Positions 51,344-61,545 of a stretch of 64,000 nt of DNA are shown here, one piece after another. A program made the translations under genes and the position numbers. The stretch comes from Chenggangzhangella methanolivorans. Lineage in GTDB: Bacteria > Pseudomonadota > Alphaproteobacteria > Rhizobiales > Methylopilaceae. The notes under the pieces are model-generated. The model did no database searches. It saw nothing but the letters and a program-made list of their open reading frames with translations, and was not told the origin of the DNA. The DNA is taken from assembly GCF_019797865.1 (NCBI RefSeq), contig NZ_CP081869.1:5284501-5348500 (forward strand), read 5' to 3'. Each line of letters opens with the position of its first letter. The stretch's first letter is position 1.

Positions 51344-52152
51344 GCCGCGTCGGCGCCCTTCGGCGTCACTAGAGAGTGTCGCTTCACCTTGTTGAACAAA
51401 CGAAAGAAATTGTCCGTCGTGATGCGCGCGGCCTCGGCCTCGCTCCAGCCCCGCACCTTGGCGAGCGTCGCCGCGGTGCGGACCGTGTGCGCCGGTTCGT
51501 TGCGCTTGCCGCGGAAGGGTTCAGGCGCGAGGTAGGGCGCGTCGGTCTCGACCAGCAGCCGGTCGGCCGGCACTTCGGCCGCGATGGCGCGCAGCTCCTC
51601 GGAGCGCTTGAACGTCAGGATGCCGGAGAACGAGACGTAGAGCCCGAGAGCCACGCCCCGCCGGGCGAGCTCGGCGCCGGACGAGAAGCAGTGCAGGACG
51701 GCCGGGAAAGCCCCTTTCCCCGTCTCCTCCTCGAGCACCTCGATCATGCGCTCGTCTGCGGCGCGAGCGTGGATGACGAGCGGCAGCTTCGTCTCCCGCG
51801 CGGCGGCGATGTGCGTGCGTAAGCTCGCCTCCTGTGCCGCGTAGTCGCCCTCGTAATGGTAGTCGAGGCCCGCCTCGCCGATGCCCGCGATCTTCGGGTG
51901 GCCGGACAGCCGCACGAGCTCTTCGAGCGTGACGTCGAGCTCCTCATGCGCGTTGTGCGGATGGGTGCCGACCGTGCCCCAGACGCTGTCATGCGCCTCG
52001 ACGAGCGCGAGGATCTGCTCGAACCGTCGCACGCGGGTGGAGATCGTCACCATGAGGCCGACTCCGGCCGCATGGGCCCGCGCCACGACCTGATCGACCT
52101 CGGGGGCGAAGTCCGGGAAGTCCAGGTGGCAATGGCTGTCGACGATGGTCAT
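51340..52152 (-). CDS. tatD: TatD-family metal-dependent deoxyribonuclease
   Basis: 270 residues. Metal ligands in DSHCHLDF, the Glu of GIGEAGLDYHY, IHARAADE, LHCFSSGAE and ETDAPYLAPEPFRGKRNEP. TatD acts as a 3'-5' exonuclease in DNA repair and fragmentation. It is downstream of metG in a conserved block. Confidence 0.93.
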   Translation of the reverse strand: MTIVDSHCHLDFPDFAPEVDQVVARAHAAGVGLMVTISTRVRRFEQILALVEAHDSVWGTVGTHPHNAHEELDVTLEELVRLSGHPKIAGIGEAGLDYHYEGDYAAQEASLRTHIAAARETKLPLVIHARAADERMIEVLEEETGKGAFPAVLHCFSSGAELARRGVALGLYVSFSGILTFKRSEELRAIAAEVPADRLLVETDAPYLAPEPFRGKRNEPAHTVRTAATLAKVRGWSEAEAARITTDNFFRLFNKVKRHSLVTPKGADAA

Positions 52153-52210
52153 GCCGCCGCTCCTTGATCCTCACCCGCCAACGCAGGGGAGGAAAAGGAA
52201 ACGCCGCCGC

Positions 52211-53774
52211 TCATTGCGCGGCCTCGGGCGTCGGCTCGACGTAGCGCGGAACACAGGCTGCGGCGTGGGAAGCTCGGCGCCGGGCGCGAGCCGCCTGCCA
52301 GCCTCCAGCGCGTTGAAATTCCGATCGCTTTCCGCCGCCGCCAGAAGGTCGAGCAACTTTCCGGCCGCCGTCGGCACGAAGGGCTGCGCCAGCAACGCGA
52401 CGATCCGCACCGTCTCGGCGGTGACGTAGAGCACCGTCGCCATCCGCTCCGGGTCGGTCTTCTTCAGTGACCACGGCTGCTCGTTGGCGAAGTAGCGGTT
52501 GGCTTCCGCCACCACCGCCCAGATGCCCGCCAGCGCCGAATGCAGCGCGAGGTCGTCGAAGGCCTTGCGTGTCTTCGCCAAAAGCGCGTCGGCGGCGTCG
52601 AGCATTGCCTGGTCGGCCTGCGTGAACGCGCCGGGCGTCGGCGCCCTGCCCTCGCAGTTCTTCGCGATCATCGACAGCGAGCGCTGCGCGAGGTTGCCGA
52701 GATCGTTGGCGAGGTCGGCGTTGATGCGCCCGATGATCGCCTCGTGGCTGTAGGAGCCGTCCTGCCCGAACGGCGCCTCGCGCAGCAGAAAATACCGCAC
52801 GGCGTCGACGCCATAGCCTTCTGCGATCGCGAACGGATCGACGACGTTGCCGACCGACTTCGACATCTTCTCTCCGCGGACATTCAGAAATCCGTGGGCG
52901 AAGACGCGCTTGGGCAGCGGAATGGCCGGCAGACATCAGGAAGGCCGGCCAGAACACCGTGTGAAAGGCGGATGATGTCCTTGCCGATGACGTGCAGGTC
53001 AGCGGGCCAGTAGCGCCAGAGGTCCGAGGCCTCGTCAGGGAAGCCCGCGCCGGTGATATAGTTGGTGAGCGCGTCGACCCAGACATACATGACGTGCTTC
53101 GGGTCGTCCGGCACCGGCACGCCCCAGTCGAACGTCGTGCGGCTGATCGAAAGATCGGTGAGGCCGCGCTTCACGAAGGCCGTCACCTCGTTGCGGCGCG
53201 CGTCCGGGCCGATGAAGTTCGGCTGGTCCTCGTAGAGTTTCAGCAGCCGGTCCTGATAGGCGGAGAGGCGGAAGAAGTAGCTCTCCTCCTTCACCCACTC
53301 GACCGGCGCGCCGGTCGGCGCCCTGCGGGTTCCGTCCTCGGCGAGCGTCGTCTCGCTCTCGTCGAAATAGGCCTCGTCGCGGACCGAGTACCAACCTTCG
53401 TATTTGCCGAGGTAGACGTCGCCGCTGGCGGCCATCCGCCTCCACAGCTCCTGGCTCGCGGAGTAGTGGTCCTTGTCGGTGGTGCGGATGAAGCGGTCGA
53501 ACGAGATTCCGTAGAGCTCGTCCATCGCCTTGAAGCGCGCGGCGTTCTTGGTCGCCCAGTCGAACGGCGTCACGCCCTCGCGCGCGGCCGTCTGGGACAT
53601 CTTCAGCCCATGCTCGTCGGTGCCGGTGAGCAAACGGACGTCGCGGCCGTCGAGCTTGTGAAAGCGCGCGATCGCGTCGGTCGCGATCGCCTCGTAGGCG
53701 TGGCCGATATGCGGCGCGCCGTTCGGATAGGAGATCGCGGTGGTGACGTAGAAAGGCGTCTTGGCGTCCGGCAT
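52211..53774 (-). CDS. metG: Methionyl-tRNA synthetase, three frameshifts
   Basis: Charges tRNA-Met. About 520 residues. HIGH in [62 protein letters not shown] and [13 protein letters not shown]. There is no four-Cys zinc knuckle, as in the compact MetG2 type. The frame shifts near 52967, 52923 and 52238; the true readings are [35 protein letters not shown] and [12 protein letters not shown]. Two insertions and one deletion account for the length (net +1), all in G/C runs. Confidence 0.93.
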
Positions 53775-53802
53775 CGCTGGTCCCAGAGCTCAGGGGCCCG
53801 CG

Positions 53803-54864
53803 TCAGCGGCGCACGAGGCCGGAGAGCTCGGTCAGCGTCTCGAGGACGAAGGGCCGACGGTCGAGGTTGAAGATCTCGACCTCGCGGGCGGCGCGGGCCG
53901 TCTTTTCCCATACCTCCGCAAAGCGCGCAAGGCGCGGCTCCCGCACTGCGGCGCCTGCGCGGGCGCGATCGTGCAGCCAATCCTGGACGAGGCCGACGAA
54001 GAGCGCGAACCGCTCCTCCGCGCCGCGCTTGGCGAGGTCCTCGGCGAGCGCGTGAGTGGCCTTGACGTCGATCGAGGGCAGCCGGTCGAGCAGACCCGAA
54101 ACCGTGCGCCGAAGCGAAGCGCCGTCGCTCGCGAGCAAAGACAGCGCCCGGGCGACGCTGCCCTCGGACAGCTCCGCCGCTGACACCAAGGCCTCCTCCT
54201 CGTGCTCCTCGGCGATTTCGGGCAAGCCTCGTAGGATTTCGGCGACCTCGGCGACGCCGAGCGGCCGCAGCGCGAGCGTCCGGCAGCGCGAGCGCACCGG
54301 CGCCGGCAGCAGGCGAGGGGTCGCGGAGACCAGCAGGAAGATCGCGCGCGGCGGCGGCTCCTCCAGCACCTTGAGCAGGGCGTTTGCGGCCGCGCCGTTG
54401 AGGTCGTCGGCGGCGTCCACGATCGCGACGCGCCAGCCCCCCTCCCCGGCGGTCGAGCCGAAAAAGCCGGTCGCCCGCCGCACGTCGTCGACGCGGATTT
54501 CGCCGTAATGGGTCTTGCGATCGGCGTTCCAACCGCGGCGCAACAACAGCAGGTCCGGATGCGACAGCCGCGCGATCCGCCGCGCCGCGGGAGCGTCGAA
54601 CGGGACGGAAAGATCTCGGGCGGCGGCGACTTCGGTCGAGGCGTCGGGATGCGACAGGGCGAAGCGCGCCATGCGGTAGGCAAGCGTCGCCTTGCCGACG
54701 CCCTCGGGTCCGGTGAGCAGCCAGGCGTGATGCATCCGGCCGGACGTGAAGGCGGAGACGAGTTCACGCTCGGCCGCCGCGTGCCCAACGAGCCGCTCGG
54801 TCTCGCGCGGATGCGGGCAACCGTCGCGGCGGTCGGCTTCGGGCGGTCCGTCGGGCTCGATCAT
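53803..54864 (-). CDS. holB: DNA polymerase III subunit delta'
   Basis: Clamp-loader subunit. 353 residues, intact. Begins with GHAAAERELVSAFTSGRMHHAWLLTGPEGVGKATLAYRM, followed by LNGAAANALLKVLEEPPPRAIFLL and SRCRTL, the SRC motif of clamp loaders. The P-loop GPEGVGKAT is retained as in alphaproteobacterial homologs. Its start overlaps the tmk stop. Confidence 0.92.
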   Translation of the reverse strand: MIEPDGPPEADRRDGCPHPRETERLVGHAAAERELVSAFTSGRMHHAWLLTGPEGVGKATLAYRMARFALSHPDASTEVAAARDLSVPFDAPAARRIARLSHPDLLLLRRGWNADRKTHYGEIRVDDVRRATGFFGSTAGEGGWRVAIVDAADDLNGAAANALLKVLEEPPPRAIFLLVSATPRLLPAPVRSRCRTLALRPLGVAEVAEILRGLPEIAEEHEEEALVSAAELSEGSVARALSLLASDGASLRRTVSGLLDRLPSIDVKATHALAEDLAKRGAEERFALFVGLVQDWLHDRARAGAAVREPRLARFAEVWEKTARAAREVEIFNLDRRPFVLETLTELSGLVRR

Positions 54865-55529
54865 TCGGCCGCTCCTGCGGCCGGCATGGCGACGGCGAGA
54901 CCCAGCCGGCGCGAGACTGCCTCCCAGACCCGCTCCGCGACCTGGTCCTCGGACCCCTCCGCGTCGATCAACGCGCAGCGCTCCGGCTCGGACTTCGCGA
55001 TCGCGCGGAAGGCGTCGCGCAGCCGCTCGTGGAATGTGAGGTTCTCGGCTTCGAAGCGATCCGCCGTCGCGCCCTCCCCGGCTCGCTTGCGCGCCCGGGC
55101 GAGGCCGCTCGCGGGCGAGGCGTCGAGCACGAGGGTGATGTCCGGCCGGCAGCCATGGGCGGCGACGTCAGCGAGCGCGCGAATGGTCTCGGGCGGAACT
55201 CCCCCGAGCGCGCCCTGGTAGGCGGCGGTGGAGTCGATGAAGCGGTCGCACAGCACGTCGTCGCCGCGTGCGATCGCCGGCCGGATCACCCGGTCGACAT
55301 GGTCGGCGCGGGCGGAAGCGACCAGGATCGTTTCGGCGAGCGGTCCGAACCGCTTCGCCCCGCCTCCGAGCAGCGTCTCGCGCAGCGCCTCGGCGCGCGG
55401 CGAGCCGCCGGGCTCGCGCGTCACCACCACCTCGCGGCCAAGCGCACGAAGCCGTGCGGCGAGCAGACGGATCTGGGTCGACTTGCCGACCCCCTCCCCG
55501 CCTTCGAAGGTGACGAAACGACCGGGCAT
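54861..55529 (-). CDS. tmk: Thymidylate kinase
   Basis: Phosphorylates dTMP to dTDP. 222 residues. P-loop FEGGEGVGKSTQ, the DR[YF] motif in LCDRFIDSTAAYQG, TREPGGSPRAEALR, and a LID-like RARKRAGEGATADRFE. Overlaps dacA and holB by short ATGA-type junctions. Confidence 0.95.
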   Translation of the reverse strand: MPGRFVTFEGGEGVGKSTQIRLLAARLRALGREVVVTREPGGSPRAEALRETLLGGGAKRFGPLAETILVASARADHVDRVIRPAIARGDDVLCDRFIDSTAAYQGALGGVPPETIRALADVAAHGCRPDITLVLDASPASGLARARKRAGEGATADRFEAENLTFHERLRDAFRAIAKSEPERCALIDAEGSEDQVAERVWEAVSRRLGLAVAMPAAGAAE

Positions 55530-56737
55530 CACATCCTGTCGGCGAGCTGGCCGACCCAGCCGCCGACAAGCTCCATCGCGCCGTCGAAGGCGCGCCGGGG
55601 AAGATCGCCATGCGGCACGTCCGCGCCCGCCGTCAGCGGGGTCTCGACAATCAGCGTCTCTCCGCGCCAGACCTTCAGCACGCCGATGCGCGTTCCCTTC
55701 GCGATCGGCGCCGTCACCGGCCCGGCGTAGTCGACCCGGGCCGCCACGCGGGCGTCGTCGCCCTTCGGCGTCAGCAGGTCGATGGCGCGCTCTGAGACCA
55801 GCGGCACATAGAGCGAGGAGCCTCCGAAGACGCGGGCCTCGGCGACCGGCGCGTTCTGCTCGAACAGGCGTCGCTGTTCGAAGGCAGAAAAGCCCCAATC
55901 GAGCAGCTTGCGGGCCTGTTCAGCCCGGTCCTTGGCGGTTTCGAGGCCGTTCAGAACGATGATCAAACGACGTCCGTCGCGCACCGCGGACCCCACGAGG
56001 CCATAACCGGAATCCTCGGTGTAGCCGGTCTTGAGCCCGTCGGCGCCCTGGTAATCGGCGAGCAGCGGATTGCGGTTGCGCTGGGTGATCTTGCTCCAGG
56101 TGAACTCCGGCTCGGCGAAGATCCTGTATTGCTCCGGATAGGCTTCGATGAGATGCGCGGCGAGCCGCGCGGAGTCGCGCGCGGTCATCTTCTGGTCCGG
56201 GTCCGGCTGGCCGGTCGCGTTCCGGAAAGTCGAGCGCGACAGACCGAGCTCCTTCGCCCGGCGGTTCATCTCGTCGGCGAAGGCCTGCTCGGACCCCGAC
56301 AGGCCGACCGCAAGCGTGATCGCCGCGTCGTTGCCGGACTGGACGATGACGCCGCGCAGCAGATCGGCGACCGAGACCTCGGAATTGAGCTTGGCGAACA
56401 TCGTCGAGGAACGCGAAGGCGCGCCCCCGCGCCGCCAGGCGTCCTCGGTGATGCGGAACGTCTGTTCGCGCTTCAACCGGCCCTCGGCGAGCGCCTTGAA
56501 GACGAGCTCGAGCGTCATGAGCGTCGCGACGCTCGCAGGCGGCGACGGCAGGTCCGCCTGTTTGGCGAAGAGCACCGAGCCCGCGGTCTCGTCGTAGAGG
56601 AAGGCGATCGGAGCGTCGGTGGGCGACGCGGGCTTGGCCGGCTCTTTGGCGACGGCCTGGACGGCGACGAGCGCGCTGACAAGCGCTGCGGCCGCGGCCC
56701 TGGCGAAGCGACCGGTTCGGAACGTCATCACGACCAT
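55529..56737 (-). CDS. D-alanyl-D-alanine carboxypeptidase family (DacA-like) with altered SxxK
   Basis: About 402 residues. Sec signal peptide MVVMTFRTGRFARAAAAALVSALVAVQAVA, an S11 peptidase domain, and a C-terminal PBP5-type beta domain. SGN is in VQSGNDAAI and KTG in DGLKTGYTEDSG. The SxxK motif however reads PPASVATLMT: the catalytic Lys is Thr (ACG codon, one base from AAG). If correct the enzyme should be inactive or use another base; a sequencing substitution is possible. It is first in the dacA-tmk-holB-metG-tatD-MBL block. Confidence 0.88.
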   Translation of the reverse strand: MVVMTFRTGRFARAAAAALVSALVAVQAVAKEPAKPASPTDAPIAFLYDETAGSVLFAKQADLPSPPASVATLMTLELVFKALAEGRLKREQTFRITEDAWRRGGAPSRSSTMFAKLNSEVSVADLLRGVIVQSGNDAAITLAVGLSGSEQAFADEMNRRAKELGLSRSTFRNATGQPDPDQKMTARDSARLAAHLIEAYPEQYRIFAEPEFTWSKITQRNRNPLLADYQGADGLKTGYTEDSGYGLVGSAVRDGRRLIIVLNGLETAKDRAEQARKLLDWGFSAFEQRRLFEQNAPVAEARVFGGSSLYVPLVSERAIDLLTPKGDDARVAARVDYAGPVTAPIAKGTRIGVLKVWRGETLIVETPLTAGADVPHGDLPRRAFDGAMELVGGWVGQLADRM

Positions 56738-56836
56738 CGCGCCAAAACCCTTACGCTCACTGGCCAGAAGATACGGCGCGATCGTCCCCCGCACAATCGG
56801 CGCGGCGCGACGCGGCTCGCTTTCCAGGAGACAGGG

Positions 56837-58117
56837 TTATCGGTCGGCGCCGGAGCGCAGGCGCGGCGCGAAGGCGTCGAAGCTGTCGAAACCGGCCGCG
56901 ATGCGCGACGTGACGTCGACCGACGCCGTCTGGACGGGAGCCGGGGCGACCGAAACCGGAGCCGCGCTCGCGAGCACCGGCTCGGCGGGCGCCACCACGC
57001 GCGGCTTCTGCGCGGGCGCGCCGGTGATCGCCGCCGGCATCGAGGCGAGAGCAGGGTTGGGCGCAGCGTAGGCCGCGGGAGCGCCCGCGGGCTGCGGCGC
57101 GGCCGCCGCGACCTGAGTCGGCGTCTGGGTCTTCTTCGCTTGCGAGAAGGTCGGCAGCGCCTTGCCGACAGCCGCCGTCGCGCTCGAGGCCGCGTCGGAC
57201 GCCTTCGCCACCACCGCGGACGCCGACGTCGTCACGAAGGCGGCGGACTTCGTCACCGCGGCGCTCGCCACCGCATAGGCGCGGCCGCCATAGCCGAGCG
57301 ATTCGTTGGCGAGATCCTGGTCCGACACCGGCGCCATGGCGAGCTGCTGTCCGGGCGCGGCGGTCGGATGACCGAACTCCTGGTAGGACGCGAGCAGCCT
57401 GCGGTCGTCGCTGCCGGACTCCGGCGCCGGGCCGATGAGATCGAGCTTCACGTTGCCGACGCCGCCGTGCCGGAAGCCGAGAACGTCGGCGGTGCGCCGC
57501 GAAACGTCGATCACGCGGTTTCCGTGGAACGGGCCGCGGTCGTTGACGCGCACGACGATCGAGCGGCCGTTCGAGACGTTGGTGACGCGCACATAGGACG
57601 GCAGCGGAAACTTGCGGTGGGCGGCGGTGAACCCGCCCATGTCGAAGCGTTCGCCATTCGCGGTCGGCCGGCCATGGAAGCGCGAGCCGTACCAGGAGGC
57701 GAGCCCGCCGCCCGACCGCCCGATCTTCGCCGTCGAGGCCGTCCTTACGGCGGCTGGCGCGGGGACAGGCGCCGGCGCGGCCGCCACGACAGGCTGGGAG
57801 GCTCCCGCCGGACCTGCGGCGGCCGGAGCCGCGGCGGCGGTCTGCACCGTCTGCGCCTGCCCGGGAGCGGCCGCCACGACATCGGCGCTCGCCGACGCGC
57901 CGACCGAGACGCCCGCCTGCTCGGCCGTCGCCGGCGTCTGCGAAGACGCGACGCCCCGCTCATGCGCCGAACACGCCGCGAGGCCGCCGCACAAAAGCGC
58001 AGCCGCCGCGACGCGGGCGGCGCCCCCCGAAAGTTCGCTGATGATGGAGACGCGAGGATCGTCGACGACGGAGCCGGCAAGCTGCAGAGCCTTTCGGCGA
58101 GCGCCGGCGTCGATCAT
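56837..58117 (-). CDS. rlpA: RlpA-type septal-ring lytic transglycosylase, lipoprotein
   Basis: 426 residues. A short head, then a signal region ending in a lipobox LAAC (LLCGGLAACSAHE), a Pro/Ala linker, and the double-psi beta-barrel with GLASWYGSRFHGRPTANGERFDM, FTAAHRKFPLPSYVRVTNV, VVRVNDRGPFHGNRVIDVS and GVGNVKLDLI. The conserved Glu, His and Asp of RlpA are visible. A Ser/Ala-rich tail of about 190 residues replaces the SPOR domain. Real start may be further in, near residue 25, given the lipobox position. Confidence 0.88.
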   Translation of the reverse strand: MIDAGARRKALQLAGSVVDDPRVSIISELSGGAARVAAAALLCGGLAACSAHERGVASSQTPATAEQAGVSVGASASADVVAAAPGQAQTVQTAAAAPAAAGPAGASQPVVAAAPAPVPAPAAVRTASTAKIGRSGGGLASWYGSRFHGRPTANGERFDMGGFTAAHRKFPLPSYVRVTNVSNGRSIVVRVNDRGPFHGNRVIDVSRRTADVLGFRHGGVGNVKLDLIGPAPESGSDDRRLLASYQEFGHPTAAPGQQLAMAPVSDQDLANESLGYGGRAYAVASAAVTKSAAFVTTSASAVVAKASDAASSATAAVGKALPTFSQAKKTQTPTQVAAAAPQPAGAPAAYAAPNPALASMPAAITGAPAQKPRVVAPAEPVLASAAPVSVAPAPVQTASVDVTSRIAAGFDSFDAFAPRLRSGADR

Positions 58118-58452
58118 CAATTCCGTCCCCGTATTCCCCCGAGAGACCGCAGGCGTGGACCTCGTCGGCCCTGCCCTGCGCCGCCGACGTCAATCGACGT
58201 CCGCCGCCTTCTCGAGACAAGGCGACCGTCACCGGATCGCCATGTTTCCACGTCCACGTGGCCGCCAGAATATGGCGTGAATGCGGCAAAACAAGCCGGA
58301 ATTAACGGATCGGACACCACGTCAGGGCGTTTTGACGGTCACATGCGCGCCAGCGCCGACCCAAGGTTGCGAACGCCAAACCCGTTATCGCGACGCGAGG
58401 CGCGACGATGTGGTTGCGGCGCGCCTCGGCTTGGCCCAAAGAATGGCGCGCC

Positions 58453-58542
58453 GGAAGGGTGGCCGAGTGGTTTAAGGCAGCGGTCTTGAAAACCGCCGTG
58501 GGGGCGACTCCACCGTGGGTTCGAATCCCACCCCTTCCGCCA
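58453..58542 (+). tRNA. tRNA-Ser (UGA anticodon)
   Basis: Acceptor arms GGAAGGG / CCCTTCC, D-loop GGTTTAAGG, anticodon TGA at 58487-58489 in the stem GCGGT/ACCGC, a long variable arm (GTGGGGGCGACTCCAC), T-loop GTTCGAATC and an encoded CCA. The long variable arm and the anticodon fix the identity as serine. Confidence 0.97.
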
Positions 58543-58569
58543 CTTTGCCGGTCCGCCGCAGGCCGCCGA

Positions 58570-59803
58570 CTAAGTCGGGCCTGAGCCGATCGCGCCCACG
58601 CTGAACTCGCGTTCGTCCTCGGGCTCGATCGGCTGGTCGAGGATCACCGCGCTGCTGCGAACCGGCAGCGAGACCCGGATGACGCGCAGCCACAGGGGCT
58701 GGCGCGCTCCGACGATCTTGAGGGCCCGCAAATCCCCAGCGGGCGCCTTCGCGATGAAATCGTTGCGGCAGGCCGAGACGAGTTCGACGCCGTCCGAGAA
58801 CACGCGGAGCCCCTGCTCCGCGAGCGACATCCCGCAGGGCTGCACCTTGTTCGTGCCCGAAAGCGAGTCGTTGTCCGCGAGCGTGATCCAGATGTCGCCG
58901 TCCTTCAGCGTGCGGATCAGCCGGGACGCGTCGCGCTTGTTGATGGCGGTGTAATGACCGCCTTCGATCGCCCGCCCCTTCAGGTCGGCGGGATCGACAG
59001 TGCGATAGTCATGCTCTGTCTCCCGACCTCGGTACGCCTCGAAGCGAGGGGAAAAATCCTCGAACGGATCGTCGCCCGGCGTCTCGCGCGCAAGCTCGCC
59101 GACATTCGGCAGGAAGTAGTCGCAGAGGAGCGCGTAGCGGATGCGCCGGCGCCTGTTGAGGCTCGGGGCGTGAAGCAGGCGGTGGTGGATCAGAATCGCG
59201 TCGCCGGCCGCCCCGGAAAGCTCCACCGGCTCGAGGCGGCGATAACGCTTCATGATTTCCCGGTAGGAATCCCGAGCGATGAAATCGACCTTCGACTCGA
59301 ACGCGGGATAAAGGTCGCGATGGCTGCCGGGCCACACCAGAAGCCCGCCGCCGCCCGGCCGGACGTCCTGCAGGTAGGTGGTCGCGATGATCTGGACCGG
59401 GTGAGCCTCGACATGCGGGAGGGCGTAGCGCGCGGCGTCTTCGGACCCTTGAAACGGCACGATCAGGTAAAGGCCCCGGTAGCGCGGACGCGTCGGCCGG
59501 CCGATCAGCGAGGCGATCATCTTCTCGAACGGCGACTTTCGGCCGAACGTGGCGTTGGCGAGGTCGTCTGTCGGGAGCTCGCCCTTCTGGAATTTGAGAA
59601 GCCCGCGGCGAAAGCCCAGGCTTTCGGTATGGCAGGAGTCGGTGACGAGCCCCGTCCATGTCTCGGGCTCGCCTCACCCAATGTTCTGGAAGCCGGCGCC
59701 ACGCCATTCGGCGCAGGTGGTCGCAGGTCGACTTGGCGACGGCGCCCGGCACCTGCAGATAGCCGTCTCGGGCGAACCGCTCGAACTGGTCGTCAGACAG
59801 CAT
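58570..59803 (-). CDS. Phytanoyl-CoA dioxygenase-family protein, one frameshift
   Basis: About 410 residues of the Fe(II)/2-oxoglutarate oxygenase type. The start MLSDDQFERFARDGYLQVPG is the usual opening. An H-x-E pair lies in ALPHVEAHPVQ and the distal His in LLVWPGSHRDLYP, with an Arg (RRIRYALLCDYF). A C-terminal domain of about 90 residues follows and has no recognised function. The frame breaks near 59677; the shifted reading GEPETWTGLVTDSCHTES continues without a gap. Members hydroxylate diverse small molecules; the substrate here is unknown. Confidence 0.78.
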
Positions 59804-59976
59804 CGCGAGCCCCCGCCCCGGTTGCATCCAGGATCGTCCCACCGGCGACTGGGCGGCGTCAAGCGCGAGCCAGTCAGGCGTTTTGGCGAATCCCGCGCCG
59901 TCTCCGCATCGCCACCTATGCGGGTTTTATCCCGGCGGGTTCGCCTGCTTTCACGACGGATCCGCTAGAGCGTGGG

Positions 59977-60231
59977 TCAGGGCCTTGGAGCTCCGATGTC
60001 TCCGACGAAGGCCGCCTCGCCTCGCAGAGGTCCGAAGGTTTCGATCGAACGGGTGGGATTGGGGCCCGACACGACCGGAGCGTCGACCGAGACGTCCGCG
60101 GCCGCGGCCGCGACGGTCAGAGCCAGGGATTCTTCGGCCACGTTGACGGCCCAGAACAGCGGATTGCCGGTCGGCCCGGTTTCGAAGGCGATAAGCCAGC
60201 CATCCACGCCCTCCGCATCCTCGACGTTCAC
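59977..60231 (-). CDS. Small hypothetical protein
   Basis: 84 residues from a GTG start with AAGGA 8 bases upstream. The sequence (DGWLIAFETGPTGNPLFWAV, NVAEESLALTVAAAAADVSV, SIETFGPLRGEAAFVGDI) has balanced composition and looks coded rather than a shadow. It has no membrane helix. I recognise no family. Confidence 0.5.
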   Translation of the reverse strand: MNVEDAEGVDGWLIAFETGPTGNPLFWAVNVAEESLALTVAAAAADVSVDAPVVSGPNPTRSIETFGPLRGEAAFVGDIGAPRP

Positions 60232-60439
60232 TGGCGCTGTCCTTCATCCGGTTAGGGCGAGACGCCGGCCGCAAAGGTCGGCGCCTCTGGCCGTCTCCGG
60301 GTTTGGAGGGATCGGAGGCGGTTGCGCCATTCTACGCGGCGAGGACGTAGAGGGACTTCCGCCGTCATGCGGCCCTCGGTCGCCCGACTTTTGTCTTGGC
60401 CGAAGGGCGCTCGCTCAAGGATGGCCGCCGCCGCGCCCG

Positions 60440-61390
60440 TTACGCGGCTGCGAGGTCGGCTTTGGCGGCGCCGTATTCCGCGACCATCCGGGCGATGGTT
60501 TCGCCAGCGCTCGGCGCGTCCGAGATCGCGCCGAGGCCTTGTCCTGCGCCCCAGATGTCCCGCCAGGCCTTTGCGGCGGATCCGAAATCCATCTTCGACT
60601 TGTCGGCGTCGGGCAGCGCCTCGGGATCGAGCCCGGAGGCCGCGATCGACGGCTTCAGATAGTTGCCGTGCACGCCCGTGAAGAGCGACGAATAGACGAT
60701 GTCGCTCGCGGCGCCCGCCACCAGCATCTCCTTGTAGCGCGGGTCGGCGTTGGCCTCCTTCGTCGATGAAGCGCGTGCCGACATAAGCGAGGTCCGCGCC
60801 CGCCGCCTGCGCGGCGAGCACCGCCCTTCCGTCGCGATGGCGCCCGACAGCACGATCGGACCGTCGAAGATCGCCCTCACCTCCTGGGTCAGCGCGAACG
60901 GGCTGAGCATGCCGGCATGGCCTCCTGCGCCCGCGCAGACGAGGATCAGCCCGTCGACGCCCGCCTCGAGCGCCTTTTCGGCGTGGCGGACCGAGATCAC
61001 GTCGTGCAGCACGACGCCGCCCCAGTCATGCGCCGCTTTGACCACTTCGTTCGGCGAGCGCAGCGAGGTGATGACGATCGGGACGCGACGGCGGGCGCAG
61101 ACGGTCATGTCCTCGCCGAGGCGCGCATTCGAGGAATGGACGATCTGGTTCACGGCGTAAGGCGCGACCGGCGCGCCGGGATTGGCGTCGGCGAAGGCTG
61201 TAAGCTCGTCCTCGATCCGGCCGAGCCAGACGTCGAGCTGATCGGCGGGCCGCGCGTTCAGCGCCGGGAAAGAACCGACCACGCCCGCCTTGCACTGGGC
61301 CACGACGAGCTCGGGGCCCGAGACGATGAACATCGGCGCGCCGATCACGGGGATCGACAGCCGACCTTCGAGAAGCTTGGGAAGCGGCAT
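60440..61390 (-). CDS. Nitronate monooxygenase / 2-nitropropane dioxygenase family, compensated frameshifts
   Basis: FMN enzyme that oxidises nitronates. About 316 residues. MPLPKLLEGRLSIPVIGAPM start, GVVGSFPALNARPADQLD, VVLHDVISVRHAEKALEAGVD, CAGAGGHAGMLSPFALTQEV, and PIVLSGAIATEG. Between about 60832 and 60765 the frame is off: the correct reading RAVLAAQAAGADLAYVGTRF lies in another frame, so two indels cancel. The catalytic His is probably in VVLHDVI. ATG 61390 fits the family better than TTG 61426. Confidence 0.88.
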   Translation of the reverse strand: MPLPKLLEGRLSIPVIGAPMFIVSGPELVVAQCKAGVVGSFPALNARPADQLDVWLGRIEDELTAFADANPGAPVAPYAVNQIVHSSNARLGEDMTVCARRRVPIVITSLRSPNEVVKAAHDWGGVVLHDVISVRHAEKALEAGVDGLILVCAGAGGHAGMLSPFALTQEVRAIFDGPIVLSGAIATEGRCSPRRRRARTSLMSARASSTKEANADPRYKEMLVAGAASDIVYSSLFTGVHGNYLKPSIAASGLDPEALPDADKSKMDFGSAAKAWRDIWGAGQGLGAISDAPSAGETIARMVAEYGAAKADLAAA

Positions 61391-61545
61391 GAGCGGCTTG
61401 ATCCTCTTGAAGGTGTGCAGGAGCAATAGCCGAGGCGCCGCGCTTCGTCATCCGCCTCGTGATCGGCGCGGGTCTTGTGTCGCCGGTCGCCCCACGTAAG
61501 CTCGCAGCGACGCGCGCCGCCCGGCTCGCGCCTCGGAGGATCGAG

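Noticed and set aside
58453-58542. tRNA-Ser as integration site of a mobile element
   Set aside because: No integrase, no direct repeat of the tRNA 3' end in the window, and the neighbours are core genes on one side.
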